Part shown: positions 50,922 through 63,300 of the stretch, in pieces | Numbering within the stretch: the first letter of the stretch is position 1 | How the letters are laid out: the number at the start of each line of letters is the position of its first letter | From: CAWGUU01 sp963825765 | GTDB taxonomy: Bacteria > Actinomycetota > Acidimicrobiia > Acidimicrobiales > AC-14 | Assembly: GCA_963825765.1 (NCBI GenBank) | Contig: CAWGUU010000009.1 | Span: forward strand, 186,001-250,000 | DNA: 64,000 bases | Direction of reading: 5' to 3' | Notes under the pieces: model-generated | What the model was told of the DNA's origin: nothing | The model's database searches: none | Seen by the model: only the letters and a program-made list of their open reading frames with translations | Made by a program: the position numbers and the translations under genes

Positions 50922-53900
50922 TTGACTCGGGGAACGATCTCTGGCGGCGCAGGGAAGTCGGGGCGGCGAGCGGGCGGAAAACCCCGCTGGTGGGCTGTCG
51001 GTGTGCTCCTGGCCATCGTGGCCGCCCCGTTCGTGGGCCTGATCCAGCCCGCACAGGCTGGCGTCGGCCTCGGCGTCACGCCCACCTTCCCCTCACCGGT
51101 CACCGTGGGCGACACCGGCCTGCCGGCCAGCCTCCAGATCCTCAACGCCTCCACCCCGCCGGACAACGTCGACCCGCTCACCATCAGCGCGGTGTTCCCG
51201 GGCCTGCCGGCCATCTCGCTGGTGCCGTCCTGTGGCACGTCGTTCGGCAGCGGCTCGGGTGACTGCCCGGCCGCATTCGCCGATCCCGGGGTCTTCCAGC
51301 TCTCGCCCACCGGCGTGGGCGAGGCCGGCACCGCGTGCGACGGCATCATCTTCACCATCACCGTGATCGACCCCGCCACCGGCAAGGTGTCGTTCACCCC
51401 TGCTTCGACGGTCACCCTCCAACCCCCCGGCCAGCCCGGCGACACCTGCAGGATTCTCTTCACCTTCGACGTCTTGAAGAGGCCTACCAAGGACTCACAG
51501 CCCGCCCCCGGGATCCAGACCTCCCAGCTCGGTTTCGCCGCCGCCGTCAACACCGTCACCAACACACCCGGCTCCGGCAACGGGGCTTCCAACGTCACCG
51601 TCCTCGCCGCCGACATCGGCAGCATCGTCACCTCTGCCACCCCCACCGCCCAGCTCGGCAGCGCCATCTCCGACACCGCCACCGTGACGGGCGCGCCGGC
51701 TCCCGCCCCGACGCCCACCGGCGACGTCGTCTTCACCGCGTTCGGCCCGGACGACGCCACCTGTGCCGGGCCACCCGCTTTCACGAGCGCGCCCCAACCG
51801 CTGGCGGGCGGGCCGCCACCCACGGCCAACTCGGGCCCGTTCACCCCGACGCTGCCCGGCACCTACCGCTGGATCGCGTCCTACAGCGGTGACGCCAACT
51901 ACAACGCGGCCGCCACCCTCTGCAACGACGCCAATGAGAGCTCGCTCGTCTCCGGGGCCGTCGTCACCACGAACGCCACGCCCACGGTCACCATCGGCAG
52001 CCCGATCTCCGACACGGCCACGGTCACGGGCACCACCGGAGCGGCCATCCCCACCGGCACGGTCGTCTTCACCCTCTTTGGCCCCGACGACGCCACCTGC
52101 GCCACGCCCCCCGTCTTCACCAGCGCGGCCCAGCCGCTCGGCGGCGGCGTCCCCGGCCCGCCACCTTCGGCCACCGCCAGCTCCGGCAACTTCACCCCGA
52201 CGGTGCCAGGTGCCTACCGCTGGATCGCGGCTTACAGCGGTGACGCCGTGTACCCGCCGGCCACCAGCCTGTGCAACGACGCCAACGAGACGTCGGTCGT
52301 CAACCGCGCGGTGGCCACCATCGTCACGTCGGCCACGCCCACCGTCCCACTTGGCACCGCCATCTCCGACACCGCCACCGTCACCGGCGGCCCGGCGCCG
52401 GCCCCCACGCCCACCGGCACCGTCGTCTTCACCCTGTTCGGTCCGGGCGACCCCACCTGCACCGGCGCCCCGATCTTCACGAGCGCGGCAATCCCGCTGG
52501 CCGGTGGCCCGCCGCCGACGGCCAACTCCGGCCCGTTCACGCCCACCGCGCCGGGTAGCTACCAATGGGTCGCCGCCTACAGCGGCGACGTCGCCTACGA
52601 CCCCGTGACGAGCCCCTGCGGCGCCGTCGGCGAGACGTCGGTCGTCACCCAGCTGACGCCGACGATCGTCACCTCGGCCACGCCGGCCGCGCCGCTCGGC
52701 AACGCCATCTCCGACACCGCCACCGTCACCGGCGGCCCGGCCCCGGCCCCGGCCCCCACCGGCACCGTCGTCTTCACCCTCTTCGGCCCCGACGACGCCA
52801 CCTGCGCCGGGCCCGCGGTCTTCACCAGCGGCCCCATCCCGCTGGCCGGCGGCCCGCCGCCGACGGCCAACTCCGGCCCGTTCACGCCCACGCTGCCGGG
52901 TACGTACCGCTGGATCGCGACCTACAGCGGCGACGTCAACTATGTAACGGTCACGAGCGCCTGCAACGCCGCCAACGAGAGCTCGCTGGTTTCGGGCGCC
53001 ACGATCGTCACTTCGGCAACGCCGGCGGTCACGATCGGCAGCCCGATCTCGGACACCGCCACGGTCACCGGCACCACCGGCGCTCCGTCCCCCACCGGCA
53101 CCGTCGTCTTCACCCTGTTCGGCCCGGCCAACCCCACCTGCACCGGGGCTCCGATCTTCACCAGCCCCGCCCAGCCGCTCACGCCCGCCGCCCCCGGACC
53201 GCCGCCGACGGCGACGGCCGCCTCCGGCCCGTTCACCCCGACCGCCATCGGCACGTACAACTGGGTGGCCGTCTACAGCGGTGACGCGGTCTACCCGGCC
53301 GCCACCAGCCCCTGCGGCGCACCCAACGAGGCGTCCGTGGTCAACCAGTCGGTCGCCACCATCGTCACGTCGGCGACCACGCCGGTCCCGCTCGGCACCG
53401 CCATCTCCGACACCGCCACGGTCACCGGCGGCCCGGCACCGGCGCCCGCCCCCACCGGCACCGTCACCTTCACCCTGTTCGGCCCGGCCAATCCCACCTG
53501 CACCGGCGCCCCGATCTTCACCAGCGGGCCCATCGCGCTGGCCGGCGGACCCCCGCCCACCGCCACGTCGGGCACTTTCACGCCCACCGCAATCGGCACC
53601 TACAACTGGGTTGCCGTCTACAGCGGTGACGCCAACTACCCGTCTGTCACCAGCCCCTGCGGCGCTCCCAACGAGGCGTCGGTCGTCGCCCCGGCCACGC
53701 CCACCATCGTCACGTCGGCGCTGACCCCGGTCGGTCTCGGCAACCCGATCCGTGACGTGGCCACGGTCACCGGCGCACCGGCACCGGCGCCCGCACCCAC
53801 CGGCACCGTCACCTTCACCCTGTTCGGCCCGGCCAACCCCACCTGCACCGGCGCCCCGATCTTCACCAGCGGGCCCATCGCGCTGGCCGGCGGACCCCCG

Positions 53901-56900
53901 CCCACGGCGACGTCGGGCGACTTCGTGCCCACCGCCGTCGGCACCTACAACTGGGTGGCGGTCTACAGCGGCGACGCCAACTACGTCTCGGTCACCAGCC
54001 CGTGCGGCGCACCCAACGAGGCGTCGGTGGTCAACCAGGCGCCCGTCAACATCGCCACCGTGGCGACGCCGACGGTCACCATCGGCAGTCCCATCAATGA
54101 CACCGCCACCGTGACGAGCGGTGCCGTCGGGGCCCCCGCGCCCACCGGCACCGTCACCTTCACCCTGTTCGGCCCGGCCAACCCCACCTGCACCGGCGCC
54201 GCCATCTTCACCAGCGGACCCATCGCGCTGGCCGGAGGCCCGCCGCCCACGGCGACGTCGGCCGACTTCGTGCCTACCGCGGTCGGCACCTACCAATGGA
54301 TCGCCGTCTACAGCGGTGACGCCAACTACCCGAGCGCCACCAGCCCGTGCGGCGCGCCCAACGAGGCGTCGGTGGTCGGGCCGTCCACGGCCACCATCGT
54401 GACGACGGCCACGCCGACCGTTCTCCTCGGCGGGTCGATCTCCGACACCGCGACGGTGACGGGCGGCCCGGCTCCTGCCCCCGCGCCCACCGGCACCGTC
54501 ACCTTCACCCTGTTCGGCCCGGCCAACCCCACCTGCACCGGCGCCGCCATCTTCACCAGCGGGCCCATCGCGCTGGCCGGAGGCCCGCCGCCCACGGCGA
54601 CCTCGGGCTCCTTCACGCCCACCGCGTCCGGCACCTACCAGTGGGTGGCCGTCTACAGCGGCGACGCCAACTACCCGCCGGCCACCAGCCCGTGCGGCGC
54701 GCCCAACGAGGCGTCGGTGGTGAGCCCCGGTCAGGTCACCATCGTCACGTCGGCCACGCCCACGGTCACCCTGGGCGGTTCCATCTCCGACACGGCAACC
54801 GTCACCGGTGACCCGGCTCCGGGCGCACCGGTACCCACCGGCACCGTCAGCTTCGCCGTGTTCGGGCCGGACAACGCCACCTGCTCGGGAGCGGCGGTCT
54901 TCACCAGCATCAACCGTCCGCTGGGCGGTGGCCCACCGCCCACGGCCACCTCGGCACCGTTCACGCCCACCGCGGCCGGCAGCTACCGCTGGGTCGCGAC
55001 CTACAACGGCGACGCCAACTACAACGCGGTCACGAGCGCCTGTGGCGCCGCGGGGGAGACCTCGGTGGTCACCCCGGTGCCGGTCATCCAGGTCGACAAG
55101 ACGGTCACCCCGCCGAGCCGCACCGTCCCCGGCGGTGACTTCACGTTCAACGTGGTCGTGACGAACACCAGCAACGAGGTGTTGACGATCACGGCCCTCA
55201 CCGACGACGTCTACGGCAACCTGGCCACCCAGGGCACCTGCACCGACGCCATCGGTACGGTGCTGCAGCCCGGCGACACCTACTCGTGCAGCTTCGTGGG
55301 GCCGTTCTTCGGCGACCCGGGCGACACTCAGACCGACGTCGTCACCGTACGGGCCACCAACCCCACCGGGGTAGAGGTCACCGACAGCGACGACGCCATC
55401 GTCACCATCACGCCGCTGCCGGTCATCCAGGTGGTCAAGACGGCCACCCCGCTCAGCCGGACGGTCCCCGGTGGTGACTTCACGTTCGACGTGGTGGTCA
55501 CCAACACCAGCAACGAGGTGCTCACCATCACCTCGCTCACCGACAACATCTACGGCGACATCACCACCCGGGCCAACTCCACCTGCACCGACGCCATCGG
55601 CACGGTGCTCCAGCCTGGCGACACCTACTCCTGCAGCTTCGTCGGCCCCTTCTTCGGCAACGCCGGGGCAAGCCAGACCGACGTGGTCACGGTGCGGGCC
55701 ACGAACCCCGGCGGGGTCGAGGTCACCGACAGCGACGACGCCGTCGTCACCCTCACCCCGCTGCCGGTCATCCAGGTGGTCAAGACGGCCACCCCGCTGT
55801 CGCTGCCCGAGCCCGGCGGTGACTTCACCTTCAACATCGTGGTCACCAACACCAGCAACGAAGTCCTCACCATCACCGCCCTCACCGACGACGTCTACGG
55901 CAACCTGGCCACCCGCGGCACCTGCACCACTGCCATCGGCACCGTGCTGCAGCCGGGTCAGAGCTACTCCTGCAGCTTCGTCGGCCCCTTCGTCGGCAAC
56001 CCCGGCGACAGCCAGACCGACACCGTCACGGTGCGGGCCACCAACCCCGCCGGCGTCGAGGTCACCGACAGCGACGACGCGGTGGTCTTCATCACCAACG
56101 TGGTGCCCGCCATCCACGTGGACAAGTCGGTCACCCCGGGGTCGAGGCCTGAGCCGGGTGGCACGTTCACCTTCACCGTGGTGGTCACCAACGTCGGCCC
56201 CGAGGCCCTCACCATCACCTCGCTCACCGACGACATCTACGGCAACCTGGCCACCCAGGGCACCTGCACCAACGCCATCGGCACCGTGCTGGCCCCAGGG
56301 GCGTCCTACACCTGCACCTTCCCCGGTGACTTCATCGGCGACGCCGGCGAGAGCCAGACCGACACCGTCACCGTGCGGGGCCGGGACAACGAGGGCACCG
56401 AGGTCACCGACAGCGACGAGGCGGTGGTGTTCCTCACCAACGTGCCGCCCTCCATCGTCGTCCAGAAGGACGCCCGGCCGCCCTCCATGGTGGCCCCAGG
56501 TGGCACCTTCACCTTCGACGTGGCCGTCACCAACACGAGCTTCGAGCCAGTCACCATCACCTCGCTCACCGACAACGTCTACGGCAACCTCAACGGCAAG
56601 GGCACCTGTGCCATCGGCACCACCCTCCAGCCGGGCCAGACGTATCGCTGCAGCTTCCCCGGTGACTTCCGGGGCGACGCAGGCGCGAGCCAGACCGACG
56701 TGGTCACGGCCAAGGCCGTCGACAACGACAACACCGAGGTCACAGCCTTCGACGAGGCGACGGTGAAGCTCACGCCCGTGCCGGTGGTGCCCGTGGTGGT
56801 CAAGGTGGTCCCGCCGCCCAAGGTCGTGGCCCGCACCGGCGCCAACTCGGGCGGCCCGGCCTTCCTGGCCATCGCCCTGCTGGTGGCCGGCACCCTGATG

Positions 56901-56984
56901 GTGGCCGCGGCCGGCTGGTACCGCCGACCCCGCCTGGCCACCGGTGCCGAAGGACGCCGCCGGAACCCGCCTGCCGACGGGTAG
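50922..56984 (+). CDS. VARTG-anchored surface protein with ten Ig-like and five DUF11-like repeats (2,020 aa)
   Basis: TTG 50922 has GGGGAG 7 nt upstream; the upstream TTG 50907 overlaps that ribosome-binding site. The signal peptide is GGKPRWWAVGVLLAIVAAP...IQPAQAGVG. An N-terminal domain (residues ~50-230) shared with the next gene precedes ten ~115-aa Ig-like repeats (51625-55078) of the form SATPTVxxGxxISDTATVTG...PTGTVTFTLFGP..PTCTGAPIFTS...GTYxWVAVYSGDANY...SPCGAPNEASVV, with two Cys each. Five DUF11/CARDB-like repeats (55081-56790; PGGDFTFNVVVTNTSNEVLTIT) follow, then VARTG, a membrane helix and Arg residues. It is probably a rigid wall-anchored stalk or adhesin. The ligand is unknown. 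Confidence 0.88.
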   Translation: MTRGTISGGAGKSGRRAGGKPRWWAVGVLLAIVAAPFVGLIQPAQAGVGLGVTPTFPSPVTVGDTGLPASLQILNASTPPDNVDPLTISAVFPGLPAISLVPSCGTSFGSGSGDCPAAFADPGVFQLSPTGVGEAGTACDGIIFTITVIDPATGKVSFTPASTVTLQPPGQPGDTCRILFTFDVLKRPTKDSQPAPGIQTSQLGFAAAVNTVTNTPGSGNGASNVTVLAADIGSIVTSATPTAQLGSAISDTATVTGAPAPAPTPTGDVVFTAFGPDDATCAGPPAFTSAPQPLAGGPPPTANSGPFTPTLPGTYRWIASYSGDANYNAAATLCNDANESSLVSGAVVTTNATPTVTIGSPISDTATVTGTTGAAIPTGTVVFTLFGPDDATCATPPVFTSAAQPLGGGVPGPPPSATASSGNFTPTVPGAYRWIAAYSGDAVYPPATSLCNDANETSVVNRAVATIVTSATPTVPLGTAISDTATVTGGPAPAPTPTGTVVFTLFGPGDPTCTGAPIFTSAAIPLAGGPPPTANSGPFTPTAPGSYQWVAAYSGDVAYDPVTSPCGAVGETSVVTQLTPTIVTSATPAAPLGNAISDTATVTGGPAPAPAPTGTVVFTLFGPDDATCAGPAVFTSGPIPLAGGPPPTANSGPFTPTLPGTYRWIATYSGDVNYVTVTSACNAANESSLVSGATIVTSATPAVTIGSPISDTATVTGTTGAPSPTGTVVFTLFGPANPTCTGAPIFTSPAQPLTPAAPGPPPTATAASGPFTPTAIGTYNWVAVYSGDAVYPAATSPCGAPNEASVVNQSVATIVTSATTPVPLGTAISDTATVTGGPAPAPAPTGTVTFTLFGPANPTCTGAPIFTSGPIALAGGPPPTATSGTFTPTAIGTYNWVAVYSGDANYPSVTSPCGAPNEASVVAPATPTIVTSALTPVGLGNPIRDVATVTGAPAPAPAPTGTVTFTLFGPANPTCTGAPIFTSGPIALAGGPPPTATSGDFVPTAVGTYNWVAVYSGDANYVSVTSPCGAPNEASVVNQAPVNIATVATPTVTIGSPINDTATVTSGAVGAPAPTGTVTFTLFGPANPTCTGAAIFTSGPIALAGGPPPTATSADFVPTAVGTYQWIAVYSGDANYPSATSPCGAPNEASVVGPSTATIVTTATPTVLLGGSISDTATVTGGPAPAPAPTGTVTFTLFGPANPTCTGAAIFTSGPIALAGGPPPTATSGSFTPTASGTYQWVAVYSGDANYPPATSPCGAPNEASVVSPGQVTIVTSATPTVTLGGSISDTATVTGDPAPGAPVPTGTVSFAVFGPDNATCSGAAVFTSINRPLGGGPPPTATSAPFTPTAAGSYRWVATYNGDANYNAVTSACGAAGETSVVTPVPVIQVDKTVTPPSRTVPGGDFTFNVVVTNTSNEVLTITALTDDVYGNLATQGTCTDAIGTVLQPGDTYSCSFVGPFFGDPGDTQTDVVTVRATNPTGVEVTDSDDAIVTITPLPVIQVVKTATPLSRTVPGGDFTFDVVVTNTSNEVLTITSLTDNIYGDITTRANSTCTDAIGTVLQPGDTYSCSFVGPFFGNAGASQTDVVTVRATNPGGVEVTDSDDAVVTLTPLPVIQVVKTATPLSLPEPGGDFTFNIVVTNTSNEVLTITALTDDVYGNLATRGTCTTAIGTVLQPGQSYSCSFVGPFVGNPGDSQTDTVTVRATNPAGVEVTDSDDAVVFITNVVPAIHVDKSVTPGSRPEPGGTFTFTVVVTNVGPEALTITSLTDDIYGNLATQGTCTNAIGTVLAPGASYTCTFPGDFIGDAGESQTDTVTVRGRDNEGTEVTDSDEAVVFLTNVPPSIVVQKDARPPSMVAPGGTFTFDVAVTNTSFEPVTITSLTDNVYGNLNGKGTCAIGTTLQPGQTYRCSFPGDFRGDAGASQTDVVTAKAVDNDNTEVTAFDEATVKLTPVPVVPVVVKVVPPPKVVARTGANSGGPAFLAIALLVAGTLMVAAAGWYRRPRLATGAEGRRRNPPADG

Positions 56985-57350
56985 CGACAGGCGCCGGATA
57001 GCCGGAATGAGCTCTGACCTTTTCGCTGTCGGCGGGGCCCGCCATCGGGCCGCCGACGGCGACGCGGTCGGGGCGGCGCCGTCGTTGACTCGCGAATGGC
57101 CGCGAATCAGTCCGCGCTCGTGGCCCGAGTAGTGCCGACGGAAGGCCTCGCCCACGTCGGTAACGGAGGCCGTGCACCCAGCGTGTTCACGGTTCCACCG
57201 TCAGGGGTTGTACTTGGGCATATCTCTGGTACCATCACCCCATTCCGGTGGTCGGGACGGCGGGCCCCGAGCGCCCATAGGATTGACAAATGCGTGTGGG
57301 CGAGACAGGCCCGTAGCGTGTGGTCACGATAGGGCTGGGGAGCAAAGCAT
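56985..57350 (+). other. Intergenic region before the second giant Ig-like gene
   Basis: 366 bp. A GC-rich imperfect hairpin (GTCGGCGG...CGCCGAC, 57028-57056) just after the upstream stop may act as a terminator. The remainder is the leader of the gene at 57351, with the promoter candidate described separately and a TTGACA at 57283 lacking a well-spaced -10. No gene is supported. Confidence 0.45.
57208..57235 (+). promoter_or_regulatory. Candidate promoter for the second giant Ig-like gene
   Basis: TTGTAC (57208-57213), 16 bp, then TACCAT (57230-57235) preceded by CTGG. The block CTCTGGTA also occurs before the paralogous gene at 50922 (50794-50800). Confidence 0.35.
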
Positions 57351-60300
57351 TTGACTCCGACGTCAGGCATCCAGCGGCGCATTGCGGCCAAACCTCGCTG
57401 GTGGATAGTCGCCGTGCTGTTGGCGATCGTGGCGGCGCCTTTCGCGGGCTTGATCGAACCCGCCAACGCCGGCGTCGGCCTCGGCGTCACCCCCACCTTC
57501 CCCTCACCGGTATCCGTGGGCGACACCGGCCTGCCGGCCAGCCTCCAGATCCTCAACGCCTCCACCCCGCCGGACAACGTCGACCCGCTCACCATCAGCG
57601 CGGTGTTCCCGGGCCTGCCGGCCATATCGCTGGTTCCGGCCTGTGGCACGTCGTTCGGCAGCGGCTCGGGTGACTGCCCGCCCGCATTCGCCGATCCCGG
57701 GGTCTTCCAGCTCTCGCCCACCGGCGTGGGCGAGGCCGGCACCGCGTGCGCCGGCATCACCTTCACCATCACCGTGATCGACCCCGCCACCGGCAAGGTC
57801 TCGTTCACCCCGTCCGCCCCAGTGATCCTCCAACCCCCCGGCCAGCCCGGCGACACCTGCAGGATCCTCTTCACCTTCGACGTCTTGAAGCGGCCCACCA
57901 AGGACTCGCAGCCCAGCCCCGGGATCCAGACCTCCCAGCTCGGGTTCGCGGCCGCCGTCAACATCGTCACCAACACACCCGGCTCCGGCAACGGGGCCTC
58001 CAACGTCACCGTCCTCGCCGTCACCGCCTCGATCGTCACGTCGGCCACGCCCGCCGCCCAGCTGGGCAGCCCCATCTCCGATACCGCCTCCGTCACCGGG
58101 CTCCCCGGTGGTCCGACACCCACCGGCAACGTCGTCTTCACCGCCTATGGCCCCGACAACGCCACCTGTGCGGGCGCGGCAGCCTTCACCAGCGCGCCCG
58201 TCGCGCTGTCCGGGGGCCCGCCCACAGCCACCGCCAGCTCGGGTCCCTTCACCCCGACGCTGCCCGGCACCTACCGTTGGATCGCGTCCTATGCCGGTGA
58301 CGCCAACTACAACCCGGCCACCACCCTCTGCAACGACGCCAACGAGAGCTCGCTGGTCACGGGGGCCATGGTCACCACCATGGCCACGCCCGCCGTCACC
58401 CTCGGCAACCCGATCTCCGACACGGCCACGGTCACCGGCACCTCGGGCGGGCCCACGCCCACCGGCACCGTCACCTTCACCGCTTACGCTCCGGCCGACG
58501 CCACGTGCGGGGCGGCACCGGTCTTCAACAGCGGGCCCCAGCCGCTGACCCCGGTCGGTGGGACGCCCCCGACGGCGACGGCCACCTCCGGGCCGTTCAC
58601 CCCGACGGCCGTCGGTTCCTACCGGTGGATCGCCGCCTACAGCGGCGACGCCGCCTATCCCGCGGCCACCAGCCTGTGCAACGACGCCAACGAGACGTCG
58701 GTGGTCAACCAGGCGCTGGCCTCGATCGTCACGTCGGCCACGCCCACGGTTCCCTTCGGCAGCCCCATCTCCGACACCGCCACCGTCACCGGGACGACGG
58801 GCGTGCCCAGCCCCACCGGCACCGTCACCTTCACCCTGTTCGGCCCGGGCAACCCCACCTGCACCGGCGCCCCCATCTTCACCAGCCCCGCCCAGCCGCT
58901 GACGCCTCTCGCTCCCGGGCCTCCGCCCACCGCCACCGCCAACTCCGGGCCCTTCACCCCGTCGACGCCGGGCACCTACACCTGGGTCGCCGTCTACAGC
59001 GGCGACGCCAACTACGCCGGTGTCACCAGCCCGTGCGGCGCCCCCAACGAGGCGTCGGTCGTCAACCAGCTCACCCCGACGGTCGTCACCTCGGCCAGCC
59101 CCACCGCCCAGCTCGGCGGTTCGATCAACGACACCGCCACCGTCACGGGCGGGCCGGCACCGGCGCCGGCGCCCACCGGCACCGTCACCTTCACCGTCTT
59201 CGGGCCCGACAACGCCACGTGCGCCGGCGCCCCCATCTTCACCAGCCCGGCCCAGCCCCTGGGCGGCGGCCCACCGCCCACCGCCAACTCGGGGCCGTTC
59301 ACGCCCACGCTGCCGGGCACCTACCGGTGGATCGCGGCCTACAGCGGTGACGCCGGCTACACCGCGGTCACCACCACGTGCAACGACGCCAACGAGAGCT
59401 CGCTGGTGGCCGGGGCGATGATCGTCACGTCGGCCACGCCGGCGGTCACCATCGGCAGCCCCATCTCCGACACCGCCACCGTCACGGGCACCACGGGTGC
59501 GGCCACGCCCACCGGCACCGTCGTCTTCACCCTGTTCGGCCCGGGCAACCCCACCTGCACCGGCGTCCCGATCTTCAACAGCGGCCCCCGGCCCCTGACT
59601 CCGGCCGCCCCCGGACCGCCTCCGACGGCGACGGCCACCTCCGGGCCGTTCGCCCCGCCGACCCCCGGCACCTACAACTGGGTGGCCGTCTACAGCGGCG
59701 ACGCCGTCTACCCGTCCGCCACCAGCCCATGCGGCGCGCCCAACGAGGCGTCGGTCGTCAACCAGTCGGTCGCCACCATCGTCACCTCGGCGCTGACGCC
59801 GGTCCCCCTCGGCAGCCCGATCCGTGACACCGCCACCGTCACCGGCGGACCGGCGCCGGCACCGGTGCCCACCGGCACGGTCACCTTCACCCTGTTCGGC
59901 CCGGGCAACCCCACCTGCACCGGCGCCCCGATCTTCACCAGCGGACCCGTCCCGTTGGCCGGCGGACCTCCGCCCACCGCCACCTCGGCCAACTTCGTCC
60001 CGACAGCCGTCGGCACCTACAACTGGGTGGCCGTCTACAGCGGAGACGCCGCCTACGCGTCGGTCACCAGCCCGTGCGGCGCCCCCAACGAGGCGTCGGT
60101 GGTCACCCAGCTCACGCCCACCATCACCACGTCGGCGCTGACGCCGGTCACCATCGGCAGCCCGATCCGTGACACGGCCACCGTCACGGGCGGCCCCGCC
60201 CCGGCTCCGGCGCCCACCGGCACGGTCACCTTCACCCTGTTCGGCCCGGGCAACCCCACCTGCACCGGCGCCCCGATCTTCACCAGCGGGCCCATCGCGC

Positions 60301-63300
60301 TGGCCGGAGGCCCGCCGCCGACGGCGACGTCGGCCGACTTCGTGCCACCGGCGCCGGGCACCTACAACTGGGTGGCGGTCTACAGCGGCGACGTCAACTA
60401 CACCTCCGTCACCAGCCCGTGTGGCGCGCCCAACGAGGCGTCGGTGGTCACCCAGGCGCCGGTGGCCATCTCCACCTCCGCCCTCACCCCTGTCCCGCTG
60501 GGCAGCCCCATCCGTGACACGGCCACCGTCACCGGTGGCGCCGCCCCGGCCCCCACGCCCACCGGCACCGTCACCTTCACCCTGTTCGGCCCGGGCAACC
60601 CCACCTGCACCGGCGCCCCGATCTTCACCAGCGCGGCCCGCCCGCTGGGCGGCGGCCCACCGCCCACGGCCACGTCGGCCGACTTCGTCCCGACGGCCGT
60701 CGGCACCTACACCTGGGTCGCGGTCTACAGCGGCGACGTGGCCTACCCGGCCGCCACCAGCCCGTGCGGCGCGCCCAACGAGGCGTCGGTGGTCACCCAG
60801 CTCACGCCCACCATCGTCACGTCGGCGCTGACGCCGGTCACCATCGGCAGCCCCATCCGTGACACGGCCACCGTCACCGGCGGCCCCGCCCCGGCGCCGG
60901 CGCCCACCGGCAGCGTCACCTTCACCCTGTTCGGCCCGGGCAACCCCACCTGCACCGGCGCCCCGATCTTCACCAGCGCGGCGAGGCCCCTTGGCGGCGG
61001 CCCGCCGCCCACCGCCACCTCGGCCGACTTCGTCCCGCCCGCGCCCGGCACCTACCAGTGGGTGGCGGTCTACAGCGGCGACGCCAACTACACCCCGGTC
61101 ACCAGCCCCTGCGGCGCCCCCAACGAGGCATCGGTTGTCAACCAGTCGGTCGCCACGATCGTCACGTCGGCGCTGACCCCGGTCACCATCGGCAGCCCCA
61201 TCCGGGACACCGCCACCGTCACCGGCGGTCCCGCCCCGGCCCCGGCGCCCACCGGCAGCGTCACCTTCACCCTGTTCGGCCCGGGCAACCCCACCTGCAC
61301 CGGGGCCCCGATCTTCACCAGCGCGGCGAGGCCCTTGGGCGGCGGCCCGCCACCCACCGCCACCTCGGCCGACTTCGTCCCGCCGTCGCCCGGCACCTAC
61401 ACCTGGGTGGCGGTCTACAGCGGCGACGCCAACTACCCGTCGGTCACCAGCCCCTGCGGCGCCCCGAACGAGGCGTCGGTGGTCAACCAGTCGGTCGCCA
61501 CGATCGTCACGTCGGCACTTACCCCGGTCACCATCGGCAGCCCCATCCGTGACACCGCCACCGTCACCGGCGGCCCCGCCCCGGCCCCGGTTCCCACCGG
61601 AACCGTCACCTTCACCCTGTTCGGCCCGGGCAACCCCACCTGCACCGGCGCCCCGATCTTCACCAGCGGGCCCATCCCGCTCGCCGGCGGCCCACCGCCC
61701 ACGGCGACGTCGGCCGACTTCGTCCCGCCTGCCGTCGGCACCTACCAATGGGTGGCCGTCTACAGCGGCGACGCCAACTACCCGTCGGTCACCAGCGCCT
61801 GCGGCGCCCCCAACGAGGCGTCGGTCGTCACCCAGGCGACGCCCACCATCACGACTTCGGCCCTCACGCCGGTGCCGCTCGGCAGCCCGATCCGTGACAC
61901 CGCCACCGTCACCGGCGGGCCGGCTCCGGCGCCGGTGCCCACCGGCACGGTCACCTTCACGCTGTTCGGCCCGGCGAACACCAGCTGCACCGGCGCCCCG
62001 ATCTTCACCAGCGGGCCCATCGCCCTGGCCGGCGGCCCACCACCCACGGCGACCTCGGGCGACTTCACGCCCACCACCGTCGGCACCTACAACTGGGTGG
62101 CGGTCTACAGCGGCGACGCCAACTACCCGTCGGTCACCAGCCCGTGCGGCGCCCCCAACGAGGCGTCGGTCGTCAGCCAGCTGACGCCCACCATCGTCAC
62201 CTCGGCGCTGACCCCGGTCATCGTCGGAAGCCCGATCCGGGACACGGCCACCGTCACCGGTGGTCCCGCCCCGGCCCCGGCGCCCACCGGCAGCGTCACC
62301 TTCACCCTGTTCGGCCCGGCCAACCCCACCTGCACCGGCGCCCCGATCTTCACCAGCGCGGCCCGGCCGCTCGGCGGCGGGCCGCCGCCCACGGCCACGT
62401 CGGCCGACTTCGTCCCGCCCACCGTCGGCACCTACAACTGGGTGGCGGTCTACAGCGGCGACACCAACTACACCTCCGTCACCAGCCCGTGCGGCGCCCC
62501 CAACGAGGCGTCGGTGGTCAACCAGTCCACCGCCACCATCGTCACGTCGGCCCTCACCCCCGTCACCATCGGCAGTCCCATCCGTGACACGGCCACGGTC
62601 ACCGGCGGCGCGGCGCCGGCCCCGACGCCCACCGGCACCGTCACCTTCACGCTGTTCGGCCCGGCCAACCCCACCTGCACCGGGGCGCCGATCTTCACCA
62701 GCGCGGCCCGGCCGCTGGGAGGCGCCCCGCCGCCCACCGCCACCTCGGCCGACTTCGTCCCCACCGCCGTCGGCACCTACACCTGGGTGGCGGTCTACAG
62801 CGGCGACGCCAACTACTCCTCCGTCACCAGCCCGTGCGGGGCGCCCAACGAGGCGTCGGTGGTCAACCAGTCCACCGCCACGATCGTGACGTCGGCCCTG
62901 AACCCGGTCACCATCGGCAGCCCCATCCGTGACACGGCCACAGTCACGGGCGGCCCAGCACCGGCCCCGGCGCCCACCGGCACCGTCACCTTCACCCTGT
63001 TCGGCCCGGGCAACCCCACCTGCACCGGCGCCCCGATCTTCACCAGCGGGCCCATCGCGCTGGCCGGCGGCCCACCGCCGACGGCGACCTCGGGCGACTT
63101 CACCCCCACTGCCGTCGGCACCTACCAGTGGGTGGCGGTCTACAGCGGCGACGGCAGCTACCCGTCGGTCACCAGCCCGTGCGGCGCGCCGAACGAGGCC
63201 TCGGTCGTGGCCCAGTCCACCGCCACGATCGTCACGTCCGCCCTCACACCGGTGAGCCTGGGGAGCCCGATCCGTGACACGGCCACGGTCACCGGCGGCC

